Part shown: positions 1-9,119 of the stretch, piece after piece | Layout of the letters: every line of letters starts with the position of its first letter | Numbering within the stretch: the first letter of the stretch is position 1 | Assembly (NCBI RefSeq): GCF_029846635.1 | Contig: NZ_JARVTG010000001.1 | Span: 3,869,001-3,933,000 of the forward strand | Length of the DNA: 64,000 bases | Direction: 5' to 3' | From: Pokkaliibacter sp. MBI-7 | GTDB taxonomy: Bacteria > Pseudomonadota > Gammaproteobacteria > Pseudomonadales > Balneatricaceae | Made by a program: the position numbers and the translations under genes | The notes under the pieces: generated by a model | Told to the model about the DNA's origin: nothing | Databases searched by the model: none | Seen by the model: the letters and a program-made list of their open reading frames with translations, nothing else

Positions 1-247
1 GTTCAAAACCGTGATTGGCCAGAAAACTGGCGGCGCCCTGGCTGCTGTGTCCGTGATAGCACACGACGATCAGGGGATGATCCGGGTCGGCGCTTTCCAG
101 AAAGTGTTGCAGGTTTTCATTGCTCAATGCCGAAGCACCGGGAATATGGCCATTGCTGTAGGATACCGGATCACGAATATCCGCAACCTGTGCTCCGTTG
201 CCAATCATGTCCTTAGCCTGGCTTGGGGAAATACGAGTGAAGTTCAT
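1..247 (-). CDS. glpE: Thiosulfate sulfurtransferase GlpE (rhodanese), C-terminus cut by window edge
   Basis: Single-domain rhodanese that transfers sulfane sulfur from thiosulfate to acceptors such as cyanide or thioredoxin; cytosolic. Reading on the minus strand from ATG at 247 gives 82 codons before the window ends, against about 105-110 for the family, so the C-terminal quarter is missing. The active-site loop is visible as V-C-Y-H-G-H-S-S with the catalytic cysteine at residue 63, very like the C-Y-H-G-N-S-S loop of E. coli GlpE (Cys65). It lies just downstream of apaH in the same direction, as in Pseudomonas. The next gene starts beyond the window, so operon extent is unknown. Confidence 0.88.
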   Translation of the reverse strand, partial: MNFTRISPSQAKDMIGNGAQVADIRDPVSYSNGHIPGASALSNENLQHFLESADPDHPLIVVCYHGHSSQGAASFLANHGFE

Positions 248-324
248 GTGGGGGCTCCTGCAAAATCTGCTACGACCTTTGTGCCACTGACGGTGTCACG
301 GAAAGCGGATGAAGCTAAGGTTGG

Positions 325-1146
325 TTAGTTTTCGATAGTTCTGGGTTGGCGACTCGGTACACTGAACAGGCGTTGGTCTTCGAGGCGCAGGGCGGTAAGG
401 GAATTACCCCAGACGCACCCCGTGTCGAGGGCGAATACATCATGCATGCCGGTATGACCTACCAGTGCAGCCCAGTGGCCAAAGTATATGCGGTATCCTG
501 CCCATTCCGGATTGGGGTAGTAGAACCAGGCACGATAGCCTGCTGGCGCTGCATTCAGCTCGCTTTTGCTCTTGAGTTCCAGTTCGCCACGCGGGCCGAC
601 AAAGCGCATACGGGTCAGATAGTTGGTAATGATGCGCCAGCGGGCGGGGCCGCTCAGATGCTCACGCCAGCAATCGGGCTGATTGCCGTACATGTTGGCG
701 AAGTAGCGCAGGTAGTCGTCGCTGCGCAGTACGGCTTCCACTTCGCGTGCAAAGCCCAGAGCATCATCAGCGGACCAGATCGGTGGCAGGCCAGCATGAA
801 CCAGTACCTTGCGCTCTTCCAGGTGCAGCAGTGGCCGAAAACGCAGCCAGTCTAGGAGTTCATCGCAGTCCGGTGCAGCAAGAATGTCATCAATCGTATC
901 ACCGCGCTTGCAGGTGCCATGGCCATAGGCGACCGCCAGCAGATGCAGGTCATGATTGCCAAGTACCGTAATCACCTGACTGTCGAGTTGCTTGATCGCC
1001 CTCAATGTTGCCAGCGAACCTGGACCGCGATTGACCAGATCCCCGGTCAGCCACAGCCGGTCCGAAGCGGAAAACTGAATAAGGTCAAGCAGCGCCATCA
1101 GTTCCTGATAGCAACCCTGGATGTCACCAATAACGTAGGTGGCCAT
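325..1146 (-). CDS. apaH: Symmetrical bis(5'-nucleosyl)-tetraphosphatase ApaH
   Basis: Hydrolyses Ap4A and related dinucleoside polyphosphates to two ADP, and in E. coli also removes Np4 caps from RNA. 273 aa, close to the usual 275-280. Metallophosphatase motifs are intact: GDIQG at residues 7-11, GDLVNRGP at 35-42, GNHD at 63-66 and VHAG at 116-119, which together supply the two-metal centre. It is the sixth gene of the lptD-surA-pdxA-rsmA-apaG-apaH series, separated from apaG by 178 nt, so it may also have its own promoter. The order and partners are the same as in enterobacteria and pseudomonads. Confidence 0.97.
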   Translation of the reverse strand: MATYVIGDIQGCYQELMALLDLIQFSASDRLWLTGDLVNRGPGSLATLRAIKQLDSQVITVLGNHDLHLLAVAYGHGTCKRGDTIDDILAAPDCDELLDWLRFRPLLHLEERKVLVHAGLPPIWSADDALGFAREVEAVLRSDDYLRYFANMYGNQPDCWREHLSGPARWRIITNYLTRMRFVGPRGELELKSKSELNAAPAGYRAWFYYPNPEWAGYRIYFGHWAALVGHTGMHDVFALDTGCVWGNSLTALRLEDQRLFSVPSRQPRTIEN

Positions 1147-1324
1147 GCAACTCCTGCAGAGATAAAGAGTTAATCAATCACCATTGAGGTTGTCTTAGCA
1201 TCTTGTGAGGTCGCAGCTATGTTGCTTGCGATCTTCCCGTGGCAGGTTAATGCAAGGCTACGCTCTGCTCAATGCAAGAATGTTGCCTTGCCAAAGGTGC
1301 TATGGGCTTAAAGTTGCTGTGGGT

Positions 1325-1705
1325 TTAATGCAACGCCATGGGCTTGGCCAGAGTAAAGGCTGGGATAGGGGCCTGGAACAGCTGGCCATCTTCGCCTTTC
1401 ATTTCGTAATAACCACGCATGCTGCCAACAGCTGTCGCCAGCACGCAGCCGCTGCTGTACTGATAGCTGCTGCCGGGGGCGATCAGAGGTTGTTCCCCGA
1501 CCACCCCCTTGCCTTTGACTTCCTGAATCTGCTGGTTGCCATCAGTGATAATCCAGTGGCGGTTCAGCAGTTGTGCAGCTTGTAGACCCGTATTGTGGAT
1601 GGTGATGGTATAGCTGAAGACGAAGCGGTTTTCTTCGGGCACCGACTGGTCGCTCAGGTACTGCGTTTCCATATCTACCATGATGGGGGGCATCTCTGTA
1701 CTCAT
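1325..1705 (-). CDS. apaG: ApaG domain protein
   Basis: Small beta-sandwich (fibronectin-III-like) protein of 126 aa, full length for the family (E. coli 125 aa). Its biochemical role is not settled; related domains occur in F-box proteins and in PDIP38/POLDIP2. The conserved glycine-rich segment G-K-G-V-V-G-E-Q-P lies around residue 65 and the GSMRGYYEM strand near residue 100. The ATG overlaps the rsmA stop codon by 4 nt (ATGA), a sign of translational coupling. It keeps its classic place between rsmA and apaH. Confidence 0.96.
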   Translation of the reverse strand: MSTEMPPIMVDMETQYLSDQSVPEENRFVFSYTITIHNTGLQAAQLLNRHWIITDGNQQIQEVKGKGVVGEQPLIAPGSSYQYSSGCVLATAVGSMRGYYEMKGEDGQLFQAPIPAFTLAKPMALH

Positions 1706-2571
1706 TCTGCTGCTCCTGATCCGTCAGTGGTATGAGTGACTGGCGTAGGGTGGAGCTGAAAATACAGGTCACTGAGGCGCACGTAATCCTGCAGGCTCAA
1801 ATGTTCGGGGCGATCTCCCGGGTTAATTCCCAGAGATTCAATATGCGATGCCTCCAGCAGGGGTTTGAGCGTATTGCGCAGGGTCTTGCGTCGCTGGCTG
1901 AAGGCCGTGCGCACCACCAGATCCAGAGCCGGTAGAGATTGTGCTGGGTGTGGCAGTTCTGTGTAAGGCGCCAGACGTACAATAGCTGAGTCGACCTTGG
2001 GGGGCGGGTTGAAAGCACCGGGCCCAACCAGGAACAAGGGCATAACCTGGCAGTAATACTGGGTCATGATACTCAGACGACCGTAATTGTTGTCGCCTGG
2101 CCCTGCTGCCATCCGCTCCACCACTTCCTTTTGCAGCATGAAGTGCATGTCCTTGATGCGACTCTGATACGACAGCAGATGGAAAATCAGCGGAGTCGAT
2201 ATGTTGTAGGGAAGGTTGCCAACAACCCGCAGTTGTTCAGCAGGTTCGTGCAGCAGACTGGAAAAATCGAATTTCAGCGCATCTGCCTCGTGTACTCTCA
2301 GCGTGTCCAGATGGCGAAACAGGTTGGTTCGCAGAATCGGGATCAGATCGCGGTCAAGCTCGACCACATCCAGCTGCCCGGCAGCCGCAATCAGGTCCTG
2401 AGTCAGTGCGCCCATGCCCGGGCCGATTTCGACAATACGCTGGCCGGGCTGAGGGTTGATAGCACGAATGATACGGCCGATGATGCCGGCGTCATGCAGA
2501 AAGTTTTGGCCGAAGCGCTTGCGGGCCTGAAAGCCGGGGCTCTTGTGCGTCCCAGAGTGTTTCGATGTCAT
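1702..2571 (-). CDS. rsmA: 16S rRNA (adenine1518/1519-N6)-dimethyltransferase RsmA (KsgA)
   Basis: Dimethylates two adjacent adenines in helix 45 of 16S rRNA using SAM, late in 30S assembly; loss gives kasugamycin resistance in E. coli. 289 aa. The N-terminal RFGQNFLHD box (19-27), SAM-binding VEIGPGMGALT (47-57) and catalytic NLPYN (119-123) are all present. The N-terminus is slightly longer than in E. coli (273 aa). The start overlaps the pdxA stop by 4 nt and its own stop overlaps apaG, so pdxA-rsmA-apaG read as one coupled operon. Confidence 0.97.
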   Translation of the reverse strand: MTSKHSGTHKSPGFQARKRFGQNFLHDAGIIGRIIRAINPQPGQRIVEIGPGMGALTQDLIAAAGQLDVVELDRDLIPILRTNLFRHLDTLRVHEADALKFDFSSLLHEPAEQLRVVGNLPYNISTPLIFHLLSYQSRIKDMHFMLQKEVVERMAAGPGDNNYGRLSIMTQYYCQVMPLFLVGPGAFNPPPKVDSAIVRLAPYTELPHPAQSLPALDLVVRTAFSQRRKTLRNTLKPLLEASHIESLGINPGDRPEHLSLQDYVRLSDLYFQLHPTPVTHTTDGSGAAE

Positions 2572-3566
2572 AAATGCTCTTTGATAGCTGCCATGTGGGC
2601 AGCGTATTGCAGTGCCGTCGCCAGACTACCGGCATCGGCGCGTCCTGTTCCTGCCAGATCCAGCGCCGTGCCGTGATCTACGGAGGTTCGAATAATGGGC
2701 AGGCCCAGAGTGATATTGACGGCCTGGCCAAAGCCTTTGTATTTAAGCACGGGTAAGCCCTGATCGTGATACATCGCCAGCACAGCGTCAGCCTGTTGCA
2801 GGTGCTTTTCTGTGAACAGCGTGTCCGCAGGCAGCGGTCCGATCAGTTGTAGACCCTGCTGGCGCAGCCGCTCAAGACATGGTTCGATCACGTCGATCTC
2901 TTCTCGCCCCAGATGTCCGCCCTCTCCTGCATGAGGGTTGAGTCCGCACACCAGAATACGTGGCGATACCAGGCCAAACCAGGTACGCAGGTCCTGATCC
3001 AGAATGCCTATCACTTCCTCCAGCAATGGTGCCGTGATGGCATCGGCTACCGCACGTAGCGGTAAATGTGTCGTCGCCAGCGCCACTTTCAAGCCCTGTG
3101 TAGCCAGCATCATCACCACTTTGGGAACCTTGCACAGCTCCTGCAGGAATTCAGTGTGTCCACTGAAAACAATGCCCGCATCATTGATCACACCCTTGTG
3201 AACAGGGGCCGTGATCATGGCGCTGTAACAACCCTGCAGGCAGCCCTGAGTGGCGCGCTCAAGTGTGCGCAGCACATAGGAGGCATTGGCCGTGCTTAAC
3301 TCACCGGTGCGACATGGTGAGGTGAGAGGTTCGGCTATGACCCCAAGTACCCCGGCAGCCTGTGGCACGGTATCGCCGACCTGCCACTGTACTATTTCAA
3401 TGGGCAGATGCAGTTGAATCGCTCGTTGCCGCAATAACTCGGGGTCGGCAATCACCAGCCAGGGATGCTGGCGTGGCTGCTGTGCCAGCATCAGGACCAG
3501 ATCAGGACCAATGCCGGCAGGTTCGCCGGCAGTGATCACCATAGGGGCCTTCAGCGGGGCTGTCAT
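2568..3566 (-). CDS. pdxA: 4-hydroxythreonine-4-phosphate dehydrogenase PdxA
   Basis: NAD(P)-dependent oxidation of 4-phosphohydroxy-L-threonine in DXP-dependent pyridoxal phosphate synthesis. The frame is open back to 3647, but MTAPLKAPMVITAGEPAGIG at 3566 is the better start. It gives 332 aa (E. coli 329), puts the GEPAGIGPD motif at residues 14-22 where homologues have it, and leaves 13 nt to the surA stop. Metal-ligand histidine segments are visible in FSGHTEFL, GLNPHAGEGG and AMYHDQGLPVLK. Overlaps rsmA by 4 nt. Confidence 0.96.
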   Translation of the reverse strand: MTAPLKAPMVITAGEPAGIGPDLVLMLAQQPRQHPWLVIADPELLRQRAIQLHLPIEIVQWQVGDTVPQAAGVLGVIAEPLTSPCRTGELSTANASYVLRTLERATQGCLQGCYSAMITAPVHKGVINDAGIVFSGHTEFLQELCKVPKVVMMLATQGLKVALATTHLPLRAVADAITAPLLEEVIGILDQDLRTWFGLVSPRILVCGLNPHAGEGGHLGREEIDVIEPCLERLRQQGLQLIGPLPADTLFTEKHLQQADAVLAMYHDQGLPVLKYKGFGQAVNITLGLPIIRTSVDHGTALDLAGTGRADAGSLATALQYAAHMAAIKEHL

Positions 3567-3579
3567 GCCGTTCTGGAAC

Positions 3580-4914
3580 TCAGTACTTGTAGTCAATGTA
3601 GGCCTCTGCCTGAATCTCACGTAGCCAGTTCTGCAGTTCTTCCTCATAGCGACGTTTACGCAGGATGTTGCGAGCTTCAGCTTCCAACATGTTTTTGCTC
3701 ATGTCCTCCTTGCGGCGTTCCAGTACCTGGATGATATGCCAGCCGAACTCAGTATGAATGGGCTGGCTGACTTCGCCAGGCTGCAGCTGGTTCATGGCCT
3801 GCTCAAAGGCGGGTACGGTCTGGCCAGGGTTGACCCAGTTGAGATCGCCACCAGACACCTTCGAGCCCAGATCGTCGGTATACTCCCTGGCCAGCTTGGC
3901 AAAGTCTTCTCCATTGCTGATGCGCTGACGCAGGCGATCGGCCAGTGCCTTGGTCTGGGCTTCGTCGCGAATGGCTGACGGGGTGAGCAGAATGTGACGG
4001 GCGTGAGTCTGCTCGATCACGGTGTTAGGAGCGCCCTGACGATCGACCAGCTTGACGATATGGAAGCCGCTGGCGCTACGGATCGGTCCGGCAACATCGC
4101 CTACCCCCATGGTGGGAACAACATCGGTGAAAATACTCGGAAGCTCAGCAGTGGACTTCCAGCCCATATCACCCCCTTCCAATGCCGTCTGGCTACTGGA
4201 ATAAGCCAGTGCGAGCTGGTCGAAGTCGGCGCCTTTTCTGGCGTCCTCATATACCTGCCTGGCTTTGGCCTGGGCGTCGTCGATCTGCTTGGGAGAAGGG
4301 TTCTCTGGCACCGGGATCAGGATGTGATGCAAGTGAAACTTCAGTGAGCCGAAGGCAGAGTTGGGGTTCTGCATCAGTTGCTTCACTTCTGAGTCAGAAA
4401 TGTGAATGCGGCTGTTGACGGCCTGCTGCTGCAGCTTCTGGATAGTGATGGTATTGCGCACTTCTTCGCGGAAACCATCAAAAGAGGTACCTTCTGCTTC
4501 CAGCGCGTTCTTGAACTGCAGCAAATCCATGTTATTAGCCGCGGCTGTTTTGGTCAGGGCCGCATTCAGCTCGTTATCACTGATGCGGATGCCGCGCTGT
4601 TTGGCCAGCGACAACTGCAGGCGCTCCATGGCCAGTTGCTCCAGGACCTGATGACGTAGCTGGTCATAGGGGGGCAACTGTTTATCTTTGAAACGCTGCT
4701 GCACCATGCGAATACGGCGATCCAGTTCGCTATTCAGCACGACATCATCATCAACGATGGCCGCGACGCCATCCAGTTGCCGGTCAACGGCGGTTGCAGG
4801 TTGAGCTGGCTTGGCTGCCGAGGCGGCCCAGCAGACAGGAGTGATAACGGCTCCGAGCAAAAACAGATGACGGAAATGACGCAGCGCGCTGCGCTTACTT
4901 GTTGTTGCTTTCAC
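3580..4914 (-). CDS. surA: Periplasmic peptidyl-prolyl isomerase / chaperone SurA
   Basis: Periplasmic chaperone that escorts unfolded beta-barrel outer-membrane proteins, LptD among them, to the BAM complex. The frame is open far upstream to 5109, but that part lies inside lptD. The chosen start is a GTG at 4914 that overlaps the lptD 3' end by 20 nt and gives 444 aa beginning VKATTSKRSALRHFRHL, a basic start followed by a hydrophobic stretch and an A-S-A cleavage region (signal peptide). An N-terminal SurA_N helical domain precedes two parvulin PpiC domains, around 190-300 (FHLHHILIPVPEN) and 305-410 (HARHILLTPSAI). Length fits the family (E. coli 428). Confidence 0.95.
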   Translation of the reverse strand: MKATTSKRSALRHFRHLFLLGAVITPVCWAASAAKPAQPATAVDRQLDGVAAIVDDDVVLNSELDRRIRMVQQRFKDKQLPPYDQLRHQVLEQLAMERLQLSLAKQRGIRISDNELNAALTKTAAANNMDLLQFKNALEAEGTSFDGFREEVRNTITIQKLQQQAVNSRIHISDSEVKQLMQNPNSAFGSLKFHLHHILIPVPENPSPKQIDDAQAKARQVYEDARKGADFDQLALAYSSSQTALEGGDMGWKSTAELPSIFTDVVPTMGVGDVAGPIRSASGFHIVKLVDRQGAPNTVIEQTHARHILLTPSAIRDEAQTKALADRLRQRISNGEDFAKLAREYTDDLGSKVSGGDLNWVNPGQTVPAFEQAMNQLQPGEVSQPIHTEFGWHIIQVLERRKEDMSKNMLEAEARNILRKRRYEEELQNWLREIQAEAYIDYKY

Positions 4915-7756
4915 GTTCTTCGAATCCTGTGATTTCTTCGAGAATGGAAGAGGTATTACTACCGCTGTCACCAAAGCCAGTATTGAAGCCGGCCAGTCCT
5001 TTAAGGGTGAACTGCAGGAATACACCGCTTTTACGACGCTCATCATCCTCTGCGTCGCCATCGTACCAGTTGCGCTGCAAGGCGCGCACACGCCAGCAGC
5101 AGTTTTCATATTCCACGCCCAGCATGGTTTCCAGTGTACGGCTTTCTTCTATGTCCCGGTTCCAGCGTGCGAGCAGCGAGTACTGGGCACTGATTGGCCA
5201 GATGACTGACATATCGGTCTGATACTGGAAGTCATCCCGATCAAAACTGCTGCTTTCCGGGTCATCTTCGTAAAATTTGCGCAGGCGCAGGTTGATGATG
5301 TGATCAATGTCGCTCTGATAGCGGAGTGTCACGCCACTGTCGCTCAGTACGCTTTGTTGCGGGCTCCACACTGCGTCTGTCAGCAGTGACAGGCGCTGGT
5401 TGATCTGGAACTCGCCACGACCAGCAATCGGTGAGGTTGATGAGGTGAGCGTCTCATCATCTTCCTCAAGCCGTACCTTGCGATCCTGGAAGTAGAAAGT
5501 CTGGCCCACACCGAGCATCGCACGCTGGCTGCCATCATCTTCATAGAAACGTGAGGTCAAACCTGCTGATACCTGGTTCATGTCACCGATACGATCCTGG
5601 CCGGTGAACCGGTAGTCACGCCAAAGCTGATCGTAGTTAAAGGTCAGCTCATCCGTATCAAACAGCGGTAGCTTGGACTGATCCTGATAAGGGGTATAGG
5701 TGTAGAACAGGCGCGGTTCCAGGGTCTGAGTGAAGCTCTCATCACGGAAGTCATACTGACGCTCCATAACCAGACCAGTATCCAGTGTTGCGGTGGGAAT
5801 AGTGAACTGATCGCTGTCGGCATACCCAGAAGGCATATTGTCCAGTGAATAGAAACGCTGGTTCAGGCGGGTACTGCCACGAACAAAGCCCCAGGGGCGC
5901 ACCAGATTGTAGCTGGCGTTGGCCTGAGCCACAGTACGCAGGCCGGTGGCCTTGTCGATGCCGCTGAGGTTGTCCTGTTTGCGGGTGAAATTGGTGGTCT
6001 GGAAGCTGTAGCCCAGTCCCAGGTTCTGTACCGGGTTGGGAACGCTGCCGAACACATCGAAGTGTGGGGATTCCTGGTAAGGATTGGCAATGGTGTCGTC
6101 CAGCGTCTGGTAGTGCTTGACCCGTGCCCCGGCATTCCAGTTATCGCCGTAGTAGCGAACTTCACCCACCTGGTCCAGGTGAGTGTCTTTTTCCACCGAC
6201 AAATCGACGGACAGGTCTTTTTCGTAGTCGATATCGCCTACCTTGGTGGCATAAGCCCGGGTGTACCAGCGAGGTGCTGGGTTACCGGTATGGTCAACTC
6301 CCAGCAGCCAGCGGGTTTTGTCGGCAATCTGGTCATGAGGCATGTAAGCGGCACTGAATACGTTGGATGACCAGTCATTCAGGTAACGGAATTCAGCTTC
6401 GGTTAACAGCCCGCGCTTCTCTATCAGGCGTGGGGTGATGGTGGCATCGTAATTCGGTGCCAGGTTCAGGTAGTAGGGAGTAGCGATCTCAATGCCATCC
6501 TTGGAGCTGACGCTGAAGTCAGGATAGAGGAAGCCGCTTTTGCGTTTATCCGAGATCGGAAATGAGAACCAGGGCAGGTAAAGGATGGGAACATCTGCGA
6601 CCCGTAAGGTGGCATTGTAGGCTTCGCCATAACCTTCATCCTTGTGCAGGACAATACTGCTGCCGTGCAGGGTCCAGCTGTCATTGCCAGGTTCACACCG
6701 GGTGAAATAGGCACTGCTCAATTCAGTCCGCTGTTCTTTCTCGTTATTGCTCAACGATGCGGCAACGCCGCGCAGATGGCGATCGTACTGTACAAACTGA
6801 ACATCATGCATGGTACTGGCGGAAGTGCTGAGGTTCACATCCCCGCTCTGGCCGACCACCAGCATGCCCGGCTGGCGGTAGCGCAAGTTACCCTGCAGAT
6901 GGACTTCGCCGTTGGCCTGATCGTATTTGGCATAGTCTGCAGCGACCCGTTGTGCTCCCTGGCGCACGTAAACGGGGCCATAAAGTTCGCTCTCATCGCC
7001 AAGACGGGTACTACTGCGATTGGCGAGTACATAAACCTGCTGATGCTCTTGAGGCTGTTTGAGGTCGTCCGCAGTGAAGCTGGGTTCCTGATAGAAACCC
7101 TCACAATGATTGGCCGGATCCACCCCTTTAGGATTCTGATACCAGTCCAGATAAGAGTAGGGGGTAGGAATCGCACTGCCAGCGGCAGGTTTGTTCTCAA
7201 TCGGCCAGCCTTGAGCGACTGCTGCGGACTGACTGCCAGCCAATCCGGCGTCCTGCAACGAGGAAGGGCTGTCTGTTACTGTCTCGCTGGTTTTTGCCTG
7301 ACTGGCAACATAGGTTGCAGCGGGGCTAGATGTACCTGCCGCTGCTCTGGAGGGCGAGTCTGGAGCTTTCGCGGTCTCTGCGGGAGCAGCTGACTCTGAC
7401 GTGTCCATTGGGGCTGCCGCCTCTCTGGCAGGCTCTTGTACTGCGTCCGTCTCAGTGTGCTGAGAGGGCTGGCTGTTCTGACTGTCTAGGGGGGCGAGCT
7501 GAGCCTGCACAGCCTCTTCATCGGCTTCAGTAACCTTCGCGGGCACTGCTGGCTCAAGGGAGGGGGGGCTGTCAACCTGGGCTGACGGGTTGCAGTCCCA
7601 GCGACCATTGGTTGTCTGGCTGCAGTTCCAGCCTGCCTCGGTCGAATCCGCTGCCGCTGGAGTGGCAGCATAGGCCTGCCCTTGCCTCATCAGTACAATC
7701 ACGGCACCGATGGCGAGGACCAGGGGAGTTTTCACAAAGTGATGTCTGGCTGTCAT
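4895..7756 (-). CDS. lptD: LPS-assembly protein LptD
   Basis: Outer-membrane beta-barrel that, with LptE, inserts lipopolysaccharide into the outer leaflet. 953 aa, longer than E. coli (784) because of an N-terminal Ala/Pro/Ser/Glu-rich low-complexity linker from about residue 60 to 190. Signal peptide at 1-30 ends A-Y-A-A. A Cys pair sits just after it (WNCSQ and RWDCN), an OstA/LptA-like jellyroll at about 240-330, the conserved plug segment PILYLPWFSFPISDKRKSGF, then the barrel. A CC pair (YENCCW) near the C-terminus would complete the inter-domain disulfides known from E. coli. First gene of the minus-strand operon; its 3' end contains the surA start. Confidence 0.97.
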   Translation of the reverse strand: MTARHHFVKTPLVLAIGAVIVLMRQGQAYAATPAAADSTEAGWNCSQTTNGRWDCNPSAQVDSPPSLEPAVPAKVTEADEEAVQAQLAPLDSQNSQPSQHTETDAVQEPAREAAAPMDTSESAAPAETAKAPDSPSRAAAGTSSPAATYVASQAKTSETVTDSPSSLQDAGLAGSQSAAVAQGWPIENKPAAGSAIPTPYSYLDWYQNPKGVDPANHCEGFYQEPSFTADDLKQPQEHQQVYVLANRSSTRLGDESELYGPVYVRQGAQRVAADYAKYDQANGEVHLQGNLRYRQPGMLVVGQSGDVNLSTSASTMHDVQFVQYDRHLRGVAASLSNNEKEQRTELSSAYFTRCEPGNDSWTLHGSSIVLHKDEGYGEAYNATLRVADVPILYLPWFSFPISDKRKSGFLYPDFSVSSKDGIEIATPYYLNLAPNYDATITPRLIEKRGLLTEAEFRYLNDWSSNVFSAAYMPHDQIADKTRWLLGVDHTGNPAPRWYTRAYATKVGDIDYEKDLSVDLSVEKDTHLDQVGEVRYYGDNWNAGARVKHYQTLDDTIANPYQESPHFDVFGSVPNPVQNLGLGYSFQTTNFTRKQDNLSGIDKATGLRTVAQANASYNLVRPWGFVRGSTRLNQRFYSLDNMPSGYADSDQFTIPTATLDTGLVMERQYDFRDESFTQTLEPRLFYTYTPYQDQSKLPLFDTDELTFNYDQLWRDYRFTGQDRIGDMNQVSAGLTSRFYEDDGSQRAMLGVGQTFYFQDRKVRLEEDDETLTSSTSPIAGRGEFQINQRLSLLTDAVWSPQQSVLSDSGVTLRYQSDIDHIINLRLRKFYEDDPESSSFDRDDFQYQTDMSVIWPISAQYSLLARWNRDIEESRTLETMLGVEYENCCWRVRALQRNWYDGDAEDDERRKSGVFLQFTLKGLAGFNTGFGDSGSNTSSILEEITGFEERESNNK

Positions 7757-8027
7757 GCCGGTTCCATTCAGTCAAAAGTGTCGGACAGGGCTGAGTCAGT
7801 TTATTGGAGCAGGGCCGTGGCAATCGCACTTCATCACCTGTCCAACGCAGTTCGCTGTCAGTTATGTAACAACAGATACTGCAAGGTCAGCGCTATCGCC
7901 TTCGCTGGTGCCATGTCCGGTCAAGCCGGAGCAGACAGCAGGCAGTCCATACCCGATGACGCACGCGGGCGATGCCCGTTAGCGCATGCAGTGGGGTGAC
8001 GACAGAGTCTCAAAAGCAGGCATAATA
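7757..8027. promoter_or_regulatory. Divergent intergenic region lptD / amgK
   Basis: 271 nt separate the divergent lptD and amgK starts, so promoters for both operons must lie here. I could not pick out a consensus sigma70 pair with confidence. The same head-to-head arrangement is found in Pseudomonas, so LPS export and cell-wall recycling may share regulatory DNA (inference). Confidence 0.4.
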
Positions 8028-9119
8028 ATGCATCCCTTTTATGCAAACCAGAGGAGTGGCAGGGTGGCCCGGCTTGATCAATTACAGTCATGGGTTGCGG
8101 AAACGCAGAGTGGTAATCAGGCGTGGCCTGCATCCTGGCAGTGGCAGCTGGTGTCGGGTGATGCCAGTTTTCGAAAGTATTACCGGGTGATAAGGGAAGA
8201 CGGAACGGCAATCATTGCGGTAGACGCCCCCCCCGCACAGGAAAACAACCCGGCATTTGTGGCGTTGGCCTGTCACTGGCGGGAAAAGGGAATGTGTTTG
8301 CCTGAGATCCTGGCAACCAACTTCGAGCAGGGCTTTTTGCTGGTAGAGGATTTTGGCGATGTCATGCTGCGAGACCGGCTGACTGCCGCCACAGTGGATG
8401 GCTGGTATCAGCAAGCATTGGCACTTCTACCCAGTTTGCAACAGATTGACGATTGCCAGGACTATCCTCTGCCTTGTTACGATAGGGCAATGCTGGAGCG
8501 TGAGCTGGAAATCTTTGCTGAGTGGTTTTATCGCGGTTTGCTGCAATTGCCTGAGACCTCGCAAACACAATACGTCTGGAGGGAGCTCTGCCAGCATCTG
8601 GTTCAAGCAATGCTGGAGCAGCCCCAGGTATGTATTCACCGCGACTTCCACTCGCGTAACCTGATGTGTCTGCCAGAGGGACATCTGGGAGTGATCGACT
8701 TTCAGGGAGCAGTACGTGGCCCGGTCAGCTACGATGTGGTGTCGCTGATACGGGACTGTTATCTGCGCTGGCCAGCCTCACAGGTGATGTGCTGGAGTGA
8801 ATACGCCTACGGCCTGCTGCGGCAACAGCAGCCGTCTGTTTTGCAGGAGGTCAGTCTGACGGTATGGCAGCGCTGGCTGGATCTGACAGGGATGCAGCGT
8901 CATCTCAAGGCTATCGGCATCTTTGCCCGACTGCATTTGCGTGACGGCAAATCAGCTTACTTGCAGGATATTCCAAGGACATTAGGTTACGTTCTGGAGC
9001 AGGCGCAGCGTTATGCCGAATTTGAGCCCTTTACCCATCTGCTACTTGATCAGGTAGTGCCTGCTCTGCGAGAGTGTAGTTTGATCAGTGTGGAAGCCCA
9101 GAAGGACTTAACGACATGA
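8028..9119 (+). CDS. amgK: N-acetylmuramate/N-acetylglucosamine kinase AmgK
   Basis: Phosphorylates the anomeric C1 of MurNAc (and GlcNAc), first step of the peptidoglycan-recycling route that bypasses MurA, the fosfomycin target. 363 aa from ATG 8028. Aminoglycoside-phosphotransferase fold: SGDASFRKYYR near the N-terminus, catalytic loop IHRDFHSRNLM (H-x-D-x4-N) and metal-binding VIDFQGAVRGP with the following YDVVSLIRD. An in-frame GTG at 8064 is preceded by GAGGAG at 8051-8056 with better spacing and would give VARLDQLQSWV, closer to the Pseudomonas N-terminus; either start is possible. Overlaps murU by 4 nt. Confidence 0.9.
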   Translation: MHPFYANQRSGRVARLDQLQSWVAETQSGNQAWPASWQWQLVSGDASFRKYYRVIREDGTAIIAVDAPPAQENNPAFVALACHWREKGMCLPEILATNFEQGFLLVEDFGDVMLRDRLTAATVDGWYQQALALLPSLQQIDDCQDYPLPCYDRAMLERELEIFAEWFYRGLLQLPETSQTQYVWRELCQHLVQAMLEQPQVCIHRDFHSRNLMCLPEGHLGVIDFQGAVRGPVSYDVVSLIRDCYLRWPASQVMCWSEYAYGLLRQQQPSVLQEVSLTVWQRWLDLTGMQRHLKAIGIFARLHLRDGKSAYLQDIPRTLGYVLEQAQRYAEFEPFTHLLLDQVVPALRECSLISVEAQKDLTT

